34,029 bases of DNA from an uncultured Lachnospiraceae bacterium (GTDB taxonomy: Bacteria > Bacillota > Clostridia > Lachnospirales > Lachnospiraceae), in the NCBI GenBank assembly GCA_910589105.1, contig CAJUST010000025.1, forward strand, positions 1 to 34,029, read 5' to 3'. The notes under the pieces were generated by a model. The model was given only the letters and a program-made list of their open reading frames with translations, did no database searches and was not told the origin of the DNA. Shown here one piece after another: positions 1 to 6,034 of this stretch. Both the position numbers and the translations under genes were made by a program. Positions within the stretch are counted from its first letter, which is position 1. Every line of letters begins with the position of its first letter.

Positions 1-10
1 ATAATAGAAG

Positions 11-44
11 AAAAAAAACTCCCGCTAAAAAAGTAGGAGTTTTT
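11..44 (-). terminator. Rho-independent terminator of the repressor/microprotein unit
   Basis: Read on the minus strand, the arms ACTCC (36-40) and GGAGT (18-22) form a short stem extended by A-T pairs, and eight T residues follow. It lies directly after the stop codon of the 35-residue ORF, so it would end the leftward transcript that begins at the promoter near 677. Confidence 0.7.
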
Positions 45-151
45 CAGTGTCCTTTTGAAAAACAAGCCTTTTTCCGTACTTTATAGATAATCCCAATTAA
101 TGCGCCGCTGGAAAATACCGCCATTATAATTGAATAAAACGTAATTTTCAT
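44..151 (-). CDS. Small membrane protein, 35 aa, unknown function
   Basis: I do not recognise this protein. The reading frame starts at the ATG at 151 and encodes 35 residues beginning MKITFYSIIMAVFSSGALIG. Residues 4-23 form one hydrophobic membrane-spanning stretch, followed by a basic tail (YKVRKKACFSKGH) containing a single cysteine; by the positive-inside rule the tail would be cytoplasmic. An AGGGGG ribosome binding site lies 9 bases before the ATG. The gene follows the BlaI-type repressor by 63 bases in the same direction and ends immediately at a terminator, so both are probably on one transcript. BlaI-type repressors are often followed by a BlaR1-type sensor, but nothing of that size is present here. 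The evidence is translation signals and context only. Confidence 0.5.
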   Translation of the reverse strand: MKITFYSIIMAVFSSGALIGIIYKVRKKACFSKGH

Positions 152-214
152 TTTATGAAACCCCCTTACTGCTTCTTACCGGTTTCATACAATCCCCATA
201 GCCTAGCTCTCATT

Positions 215-625
215 TTAGCTTTCCCTTCTCTGCTCTGCATCTCCATTACGCAGATCTCGAATAATGCTTTCTAATTCTTCTATCATTTCTTCTTTATCCT
301 CATCTTCTGCAAGGGCAACGATCACTTTCGACATCGAAGCTTTTCCATCCATTTTGGAAATTAAAAATTTAGCCGCATATTCTTCCCGCGTATAAGATGG
401 TTTCAATTTTCTGGCGTACTGCGTGCCGTAATGTTCCATGCCGCATTCTTCAAGCAGGCCTTTCTTTAGCAAAGCCCTTATGATATTATGCACAAGCCCA
501 TTACACCAACTGTCTTTTACCTTCATATTTACAATGTCCACACTTGTAAGAGGTTTCTCGCTGGACCAGAAAATATCCATCATCATTTCTTCACTCTTTG
601 TCATTGCCAAAATGTTTGCAGGCAT
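215..625 (-). CDS. BlaI/MecI/CopY-family transcriptional repressor
   Basis: This 136-residue protein matches the winged-helix BlaI/MecI pattern: an opening segment TKSEEMMMDIFWSSEKPLTSV, the recognition region with NIIRALLKKGLLEE, the wing, and a C-terminal dimerisation part (EEYAAKFLISKMDG). Family members are dimeric repressors that control their own promoter, usually together with a membrane sensor protease. I chose the ATG at 625 because AGGAGG (634-639) sits 8 bases upstream; a GTG at 634 would overlap that site. Strong promoter elements lie just upstream, with a TACATGTA palindrome between them, which suggests autoregulation. No BlaR1-like peptidase or beta-lactamase gene is nearby, so the inducing signal is unknown. 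The downstream neighbour is a 35-residue membrane protein. Confidence 0.85.
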   Translation of the reverse strand: MPANILAMTKSEEMMMDIFWSSEKPLTSVDIVNMKVKDSWCNGLVHNIIRALLKKGLLEECGMEHYGTQYARKLKPSYTREEYAAKFLISKMDGKASMSKVIVALAEDEDKEEMIEELESIIRDLRNGDAEQRRES

Positions 626-648
626 CCTCATCACCTCCTTTTTACACT

Positions 649-677
649 ATTTTACATGTATTAATAATATGTGTCAA
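649..677 (-). promoter_or_regulatory. Promoter and probable autoregulatory operator of the BlaI-type gene
   Basis: On the minus strand TTGACA (672-677) and TAAAAT (649-654) are separated by exactly 17 bases. The perfect palindrome TACATGTA (653-660) overlaps the -10 element and spacer. ACAC (644-647) and GTGT (671-674) form outer dyad arms. BlaI/MecI repressors recognise TACA/TGTA-type dyads, so self-repression is a reasonable inference. Confidence 0.75.
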
Positions 678-700
678 TAATTTTTAATTATTTTTTATAT

Positions 701-2011
701 TTACTTTTCCATCTTCCAGAAAGATGCGCTATATGCTTTCAGCTCGCTTCCGCCGCCAAAGTCATGTTCTTCTCCGGTAATCAAATCCACCGCCATGCCG
801 CATCCTGCGTCAAAATGCGCATGGAACGCTTCGCTGTCCGCATTAATTGCCACAAGAACACGCTCATTGTCTGATTTACGCTCAAAAATGCACTGCTTAT
901 TTGTCAATAAAACCGAACGGAACGATCCGTAATTTAACGCCTCAGAGCTTACCTTTGCGCCTGCAAGTTTTGCAATCCACTCCGTCAGCTCATTTTCCAC
1001 AGGCTTATCAAAACTTGCCCGAAGCGCAGGATCTCCCTCCTGTTTTGCCGCTTTTGCGCCCCATTCACTGCCATAGTAAACGCAGGGAATCCCCGGCATC
1101 CCAAATGCCATTGCGTAAATTAACGGCAGATGCTTTTCGTTCGTCAGATTTGATGCAATCCTTGAGACATCATGGTTATCAACAAACGACAGCAGATGCT
1201 GTCCCTTATAAAGCGTCCAGTTTTCCGGCCCGAACTGGCGGAGCAGGGAGTGGACGATTTCAAACATATTCATGGAATTAAAGCTTGAAAACAGACCCTT
1301 ATAGCATTCATAATTTGTGACGGAATGCAGCATCTGCGGATTCATCCACTGGTTGTAGTCCCCGTGAAGCGTTTCCCCTAGCAAAAAGAACTCCTCTTTT
1401 AATCCGTCCGTAAACTGCCGAAGCTGCCTTAAAAAGTCCGGCGTTAAGCAGTACGCCACGTCCAGACGCAGCCCGTCGATGTCAAACTCCTCCACCCAGC
1501 TTTTCACTGTGGAAAAAATATGCTCCACAACTGCCGGATTGTAAAGGTTTAACTTCACCAAATCATAGTTTCCTTCCCAGCCTTCGTACCAAAGCCCGTC
1601 GTTATAATTGGAATTTCCACCGAAATTGATATGGAACCAATCTTTGTACGGGGAATTTTCCCGATTTTTTAAAACGTCTTGGAATGCCGTAAATCCACGC
1701 CCCACATGGTTAAACACGCCGTCTAAAACCACTTTGATCCCCTCTTTGTGAAGGGCGTCGCAGACTTCCTTAAAATCTTCATTTGTCCCAAGACGGCAGT
1801 CAATTTTTTTGTAATCCCTTGTATTATAGCCATGGGTGTCGGATTCAAACACAGGTGAAAAATAAATTGCCGTCGCTCCAAGCTCCCTGATATGGGGAAT
1901 CCAGTCCTTCACCTTTAAAATTCTATGCTCCAATGCCCCGTCATTTTCAAACGGCGCCCCGCAAAACCCTAACGGGTAAATCTGATAAAATACGCTTTCA
2001 TATGCCCACAT
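701..2011 (-). CDS. GH13 alpha-amylase-family glycosyl hydrolase (cyclomaltodextrinase/neopullulanase-like)
   Basis: This 436-residue protein hydrolyses alpha-glucosidic bonds in maltodextrin-type substrates, judging by family. The four conserved GH13 regions are visible: DGVFNH (residues 97-102), GLRLD with nucleophile Asp184 and Arg182, the acid/base Glu213 in LLGETLHG, and DNHD with the transition-state Asp281. A GDPALR segment follows near 327. It has no signal peptide and no N-terminal carbohydrate-binding domain, so it is a short cytoplasmic enzyme acting on imported oligosaccharides. The C-terminal third is the usual beta domain. The start is supported by AGGAGG 7 bases upstream. It is the last gene of the leftward block, 11 bases after the DUF4250 gene. 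Exact specificity (maltogenic, neopullulanase or cyclodextrinase) cannot be set from sequence alone. Confidence 0.9.
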   Translation of the reverse strand: MWAYESVFYQIYPLGFCGAPFENDGALEHRILKVKDWIPHIRELGATAIYFSPVFESDTHGYNTRDYKKIDCRLGTNEDFKEVCDALHKEGIKVVLDGVFNHVGRGFTAFQDVLKNRENSPYKDWFHINFGGNSNYNDGLWYEGWEGNYDLVKLNLYNPAVVEHIFSTVKSWVEEFDIDGLRLDVAYCLTPDFLRQLRQFTDGLKEEFFLLGETLHGDYNQWMNPQMLHSVTNYECYKGLFSSFNSMNMFEIVHSLLRQFGPENWTLYKGQHLLSFVDNHDVSRIASNLTNEKHLPLIYAMAFGMPGIPCVYYGSEWGAKAAKQEGDPALRASFDKPVENELTEWIAKLAGAKVSSEALNYGSFRSVLLTNKQCIFERKSDNERVLVAINADSEAFHAHFDAGCGMAVDLITGEEHDFGGGSELKAYSASFWKMEK

Positions 2012-2022
2012 ACTGTTTCCTC

Positions 2023-2211
2023 CTAACTTGAAATAAACTGGTTTCCCGTTGCATCATATCTATATTGAATGTCCCAGAGCTTTTCTGCAAGCGCTTCTTC
2101 TGAACAGTCAAAAGATGCGCAAAACTCCTCTAAAGACGAATAATTGTCCCGTAACTGCGTATTCACAAAACTAAGCAGCATCACCGGATCTTTCGGCAGA
2201 TTTCCTCCCAT
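2023..2211 (-). CDS. DUF4250 family protein
   Basis: This small soluble protein of 62 residues carries the typical DUF4250 opening, PKDPVMLLSFVNTQLRD, then a helical YSSLEEFCASF segment and a terminal YDATGNQF strand. The family is common in Clostridia and Bacteroidetes and has no assigned function. Its fold resembles a small helix-turn-helix-like unit, but that is only an impression. The ATG sits 2 bases after the stop of the prolyl isomerase gene, with an AAAGGGG element 4 bases upstream, so translation is probably coupled to it. Confidence 0.85.
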   Translation of the reverse strand: MGGNLPKDPVMLLSFVNTQLRDNYSSLEEFCASFDCSEEALAEKLWDIQYRYDATGNQFISS

Positions 2212-2213
2212 AA

Positions 2214-2960
2214 TTACCCCTTTCGCTCTACGCCGTATTTTGCTTCAAGTTCTTTTAATGTCTCCATATAAACCGTCTGCTTTTTTTGCGTCAAAAGCTG
2301 TTCTTTTAACTCGTCTTTGATCTCGGAAAAGGAACGTCTCTCCGCCTCTTTTTTCTCCTCGACAAGAATTAAATGAAAGCCAAATTGTGTTTTTACCGGC
2401 CCGGTTAAATCCCCTGCTTTGCCTTCAAACGCCGCTTTTTCAAACTCAGGAACCATCTGCCCTCTGCCAAACCAGCCTAAATCTCCGCCTTTTTCTTTGG
2501 AAGGGCAAGTGGAATATTCTTTTGCCGCCGCTTCAAACTCTTTGCCGTTTTTCAGCTCCTCTAAAATTTTTGCCGCTTGTTCTTCCGTTTCCGTAAGAAT
2601 ATGTTTCGCCTTTACCTGTTCTTGTCCGGCAAACTGTGTGGGATTTGCGTCAAAATACGCTTTTACCTCTGAATCCTCCACCGTCACTTTTGAAATAACG
2701 CCCGTTGCCGCCATATGGCTTGCCAGCTCGTTTTCCATTTTTGAAAGCGTTTCCTTGTATTCCCTGCTTTCTTTGATTTTTTTCTCCTTTGCCAGCTTTG
2801 AAAACAAGTGGAACCCAATCAGTTGCTCTAACAGCTCGTCTTTCGCTTTTGGAGACGACAGGTAAACCTGCTGCTCCGGCGGATAATTTGCAATTAATTC
2901 GTTCAGTTCCTGTTCCGTAATCTCATGTCCAGCCGATACGGCTAAAATTTTTTCACTCAT
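2214..2960 (-). CDS. Parvulin-type peptidyl-prolyl cis-trans isomerase (PpiC/rotamase domain), cytoplasmic
   Basis: This 248-residue protein catalyses cis-trans isomerisation of peptidyl-proline bonds. Residues 1-100 form a helical SurA/PrsA-like N-terminal region with ITEQELNELI. Residues 115-203 are the rotamase domain, showing KAKHIL (His120), STCPS (Cys152), GGDLGWFGRGQMVPEFEKAAF and FGFHLI (His196). A charged helix closes the protein. Unlike PrsA it has no signal peptide or lipobox, so it should act in the cytosol. AAGGAG lies 7 bases before the ATG. It sits 14 bases downstream of the metal ABC permease gene and shares an operon that also includes chaperone and protease genes. A folding role fits the neighbourhood, but its clients are unknown. 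Confidence 0.9.
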   Translation of the reverse strand: MSEKILAVSAGHEITEQELNELIANYPPEQQVYLSSPKAKDELLEQLIGFHLFSKLAKEKKIKESREYKETLSKMENELASHMAATGVISKVTVEDSEVKAYFDANPTQFAGQEQVKAKHILTETEEQAAKILEELKNGKEFEAAAKEYSTCPSKEKGGDLGWFGRGQMVPEFEKAAFEGKAGDLTGPVKTQFGFHLILVEEKKEAERRSFSEIKDELKEQLLTQKKQTVYMETLKELEAKYGVERKG

Positions 2961-2974
2961 TGCCCTGCTCCTTT

Positions 2975-3769
2975 TTATTCTAAATTCCTTTTGTAAAAAT
3001 ATGTGCCAAAATAAAGCGCCGATGCAAACACCACTATCACCGGCCCTGTCGCCACATTTGTATAGTACGAGGTAATCAATCCGGCAAAACCGGAAAAAAG
3101 GGAAAAGAGAATGGAAAAGAAATGGTATTCCCTCATATTTTCCGATAAATTCCTGCCTGCCGCCGCCGGAAGGATCAAAAGCGCGTTAATGATTAAGATC
3201 CCTACCCAGCGGATCGAAAGCGTAACGACTAACGCCGTAAACACGGCAAACAGATATTCCATTAAACGGACCGGAATCCTCCTGCTTTTCGCCAAAGCCC
3301 GATGGATTGCCGCCGCATTCAACCAATTAAAGCATAGCGAATAAAAGAAAACGGTGAAAAGAAATAACAGGAAAAGAGAAAAAATTTCCCGTTTCGTTAT
3401 GCTTAAAATATCTCCGACCAAAAGCGAAGAATAGTTGCTAAAATTCCCATTTTTCGAAAGAACCGCAAGCCCGATGGCAACGGAACAGGAAGAAAACACT
3501 GAAATCACCGTGTCTGTGGAAGCCCCGCTTCTGCTGCTGATAAAATTTAACGCCATCGCAAAAAGAACCGCAAAAACTGCCATCGCAATATCCGTATCCG
3601 CTATGTGAAGCAATACGCCTATGGCGATTCCGGTCAGCGCGGAATGTCCCAGCGCATCGGAAAAAAACGCCATCTTCTTACTTACTATCATCGTCCCAAG
3701 CAGCCCGAACAATGGCGTAATAATCAATATCGCGAGCGCGGCATTGCGCATAAACCCATAATCAAACAA
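2975..3769 (-). CDS. Zinc/manganese-type ABC transporter permease (ZnuB/AdcB family)
   Basis: This integral membrane subunit forms the metal channel of an ABC importer. The ABC-3 family pattern is clear: FDYGFMRNAALAILIITPLFG, then GTMIVSKKMAFFSDALGHSA, and a later RRIPVRLMEYLFA and ALLILPAAAGR segment. About eight hydrophobic spans are present. I place the start at the TTG at 3769, giving 264 residues. AGGAGG (3777-3782) lies exactly 7 bases upstream, and the protein then begins (M)FDYGFMRN, as homologues do. A longer frame opening at 3835 would add 22 non-conserved residues inside the ATPase gene. The chosen start overlaps the ATPase stop by 8 bases, so the two are translationally coupled. 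Zinc is the more likely substrate than manganese, but this is not proven. Confidence 0.88.
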   Translation of the reverse strand: MFDYGFMRNAALAILIITPLFGLLGTMIVSKKMAFFSDALGHSALTGIAIGVLLHIADTDIAMAVFAVLFAMALNFISSRSGASTDTVISVFSSCSVAIGLAVLSKNGNFSNYSSLLVGDILSITKREIFSLFLLFLFTVFFYSLCFNWLNAAAIHRALAKSRRIPVRLMEYLFAVFTALVVTLSIRWVGILIINALLILPAAAGRNLSENMREYHFFSILFSLFSGFAGLITSYYTNVATGPVIVVFASALYFGTYFYKRNLE

Positions 3770-4535
3770 ACAGTTTCCTCCTTTTGACATATCCGGGAAG
3801 CTCGTCTGCGCCAAATGCTTTTTCAAATTCCACACTTTGAAACACTTCCTTTGCGCTCCCCTCTTTTAACACGGTTTGATCCAAAAGAATGACCTTATCC
3901 GCATATTTTAACACATAATCTAAATCATGGGAAATCAAAATAACCGCCAAGTCAAAATTTTGCTTGAGAAATTCCATCGTCCTGTAAAAAAGCTCAACGC
4001 CGTTTGGATCTACGCCGGAAACCGCTTCGTCCAACAAGAGCAGATTCGGTTCGTCCATCACTGCCATTGCAAGCATTACACGCTGTAACTGCCCGCCGGA
4101 AAGCGTGCATACCTGCCGGTCAATCAGATGTCCCGCCTCAAACACGTCAAGCGACTGTTTGATTTTTTCTTCCATTTTCCTGCTTTTCTTCAGGAACACA
4201 GGAAAACACCAACAGTAGCTGGCTATTAAATCATATACGCTAAGGGGCGTATCTTTCTCAATATTGATTTTCTGCGGGACATACCCGATTTTTAATTTCT
4301 GTACCCTGCCATTTTCCCTATCTTTAAACGCAATTTCCCCTGAATGGGGAATATCTCCTAAAATTGCGCGGATTAATGTCGATTTCCCTGCTCCATTTCT
4401 GCCAATTATGGCGTTTATGCTGCCACAATGGATATGCAGGTTTATGTCCTTTAATATGTCATGTCCGTTTAAAGCAACGCCAAGATGTTTTACTTTGATG
4501 CAATGCAGCCCGCAGGGCTTTCTTATTTTTTTCAT
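3762..4535 (-). CDS. Zinc/manganese-type ABC transporter ATP-binding protein (ZnuC/AdcC family)
   Basis: This 257-residue ATPase energises the metal importer. Visible motifs, numbered from the ATG at 4535: Walker A GRNGAGKST (45-53), signature LSGGQ (145-149), Walker B LLLLDE (165-170) and the switch histidine of ISHD (His203). The start is supported by GGAG 6 bases upstream; a TTG 12 bases earlier would swallow that site. The N-terminus carries an unusual CGLHC motif (8-12), and a second HIHCG cluster lies at 34-38 just before Walker A. Together these could form a thiol/imidazole metal site, which is inference. The gene begins one base after the stop of the binding-protein gene and overlaps the permease gene. 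Confidence 0.9.
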   Translation of the reverse strand: MKKIRKPCGLHCIKVKHLGVALNGHDILKDINLHIHCGSINAIIGRNGAGKSTLIRAILGDIPHSGEIAFKDRENGRVQKLKIGYVPQKINIEKDTPLSVYDLIASYCWCFPVFLKKSRKMEEKIKQSLDVFEAGHLIDRQVCTLSGGQLQRVMLAMAVMDEPNLLLLDEAVSGVDPNGVELFYRTMEFLKQNFDLAVILISHDLDYVLKYADKVILLDQTVLKEGSAKEVFQSVEFEKAFGADELPGYVKRRKLFV

Positions 4536-4536
4536 G

Positions 4537-5430
4537 CTATTCTCCAAAAGCCTTTTTTAAACGGCTGATATTTTCCTGCATTCCGTCTATATAACTGTCC
4601 AAACTGCCGTCCCCGCGCGTCAAGGAGTCCAAATAACAAATCCCAATGCCGGTTTCTTTCTGCGCAAGCTTTGCTAAATCCCGTCCATATAATTCTTCCA
4701 CAAACGCCGTCTGCGCCCCTTTTGTTAGAATCGCCGACAATAAATCCGCCGCTTCCCCGGCGCTTGTCTGGCGCTCCTCGTCTAAATTTATCCGGTAAGA
4801 CACGATAAGCCCATAATCATTTGCCACATATTCAAACGCATCGTGCAAAGAAACTATCTTTTTGCCCGCGATAGCTGTTTTTAATTCTTCCTGCTGCGTT
4901 TGCAATTCCGAAAGCTTTTTATCATATGCCAAAGCATTCTTGCGAAATTCTTCTTCCTGTTTTGGAAACTGCCTGCACAGGCTGTCCGTAATTGCGGCAA
5001 CCTGACTGCGGTAACGCGGCACGCTCATAAAGACATGGGCGTTTTCTGATAAAAACCCAGCATCCTCCGCCGTCTCCGTTATCGTAAGATGCGGATACTG
5101 CTTAGCCACATCTGTTAAAAAAGACTCCATGCCGCCTCCGTTTACCAGGAAAATCTCCGCATTTGACAATAGCTTCATATCTTCCGTCGTAAGCTGAAAG
5201 TCATGCAGGCATCCTGTCTGCGGCTCACTTAGATTCTGAAGTTTTACTTCTTCACAGTCTCCAATCACGTTTGCCGCCGCAATATACACCGGATAAAACG
5301 ATGTGACAATCAATGGAGCCTTTTCGCGCTGTTTTGAGCTGCCATTGCAAATAACAGTAAATAAAACGGCGCATAAGGATACCAAGCATAGCAGGACTGC
5401 CGTAAATACATATTTATTTTTTATTCCCAT
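4537..5430 (-). CDS. Metal ABC transporter substrate-binding protein (ZnuA/AdcA-like)
   Basis: This 297-residue extracellular binding protein captures the metal for the adjacent permease and ATPase. Residues 9-28 are a hydrophobic export segment. The nearest cysteine (TVIC, Cys28) is a poor lipobox, so it may stay as an uncleaved anchor. The cluster A-1 signature is clear: GCLHDFQLTTEDMKLL, then VNGGGMESFL. Likely metal ligands are His76, His132 (NAHVFMSV), His196 (SLHDAFEY) and Asp268 (YLDSL), an HHHD set typical of zinc or manganese binders. The histidine-rich loop seen in many ZnuA proteins is absent. The ATG lies inside the last codons of engB, a 17-base overlap, with AGGAG 12 bases upstream, suggesting coupling to engB translation. 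Confidence 0.87.
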   Translation of the reverse strand: MGIKNKYVFTAVLLCLVSLCAVLFTVICNGSSKQREKAPLIVTSFYPVYIAAANVIGDCEEVKLQNLSEPQTGCLHDFQLTTEDMKLLSNAEIFLVNGGGMESFLTDVAKQYPHLTITETAEDAGFLSENAHVFMSVPRYRSQVAAITDSLCRQFPKQEEEFRKNALAYDKKLSELQTQQEELKTAIAGKKIVSLHDAFEYVANDYGLIVSYRINLDEERQTSAGEAADLLSAILTKGAQTAFVEELYGRDLAKLAQKETGIGICYLDSLTRGDGSLDSYIDGMQENISRLKKAFGE

Positions 5431-6025
5431 TCACTTTTGCCACTCCTGCCAGCATGTCCATATAGTCCCAAAGTTCTTCCCGCCCTTGTTTCGTTTCGGA
5501 AGAAAATGTAAAAATTCTCTCCTGCGCGTTTAAATTTAAGCCTGTCTGGATCGCTTTTACATGCTTTTGCACTTGGCTCCGCTTTAATTTATCCGATTTT
5601 GTCGCAATTATTACCGGCTCAAATCCCTGATGGAGAATCCAGTCATACATCATTTTGTCATTGGCGGACGGATCATGCCGGATATCAACCAGAAGAAACA
5701 CCGCCTTTAGCTGTTTCGATTGATGAAGGTATTTTTCTACCATAACGCCCCATTTACGTTTCTCCGATTCCGCAATTTTGGTATATCCATATCCCGGCAA
5801 ATCCACCAGATACATATCCTGATTAATTTTATAAAAATTTATCGTCTGTGTTTTTCCCGGCTGGGACGAAGTCCTCGCCAATGATTTCCGGTTCATTAAC
5901 GCATTAATTAACGAGGACTTCCCAACGTTCGACTTTCCCGCAAACGCAATCTCCGGAAGCAGGTTTTTTGGAATTTTGCTGGTAATCCCGCATACCGTTT
6001 CAAGCTCAACTTGTTTAATAACCAT
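5414..6025 (-). CDS. engB: Ribosome biogenesis GTPase EngB/YsxC
   Basis: This TRAFAC-class GTPase of 203 residues is needed for late assembly of the large ribosomal subunit in Gram-positive bacteria. All G motifs are present: G1 GKSNVGKS (30-37), the G2 switch region around RTSSQPGKTQTINFY, G3 DLPG (75-78), G4 TKSD (142-145) and a G5-like SSE (175-177). The length matches the family. GGAGAG lies upstream of the ATG at 6025. The gene follows lon by 9 bases; the lon-engB pairing is conserved across Firmicutes. Its 3' end overlaps the start of the metal-binding protein gene, an unusual link between ribosome assembly and metal uptake. Confidence 0.96.
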   Translation of the reverse strand: MVIKQVELETVCGITSKIPKNLLPEIAFAGKSNVGKSSLINALMNRKSLARTSSQPGKTQTINFYKINQDMYLVDLPGYGYTKIAESEKRKWGVMVEKYLHQSKQLKAVFLLVDIRHDPSANDKMMYDWILHQGFEPVIIATKSDKLKRSQVQKHVKAIQTGLNLNAQERIFTFSSETKQGREELWDYMDMLAGVAKVNGNKK

Positions 6026-6034
6026 TCTTCTCTC

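Noticed and set aside
5340..5400. Lipobox in the metal-binding protein
   Set aside because: The nearest candidate is TVIC, with isoleucine before the cysteine, which does not fit the usual small residue at that position. I keep it as a hydrophobic anchor or signal peptide of uncertain processing.
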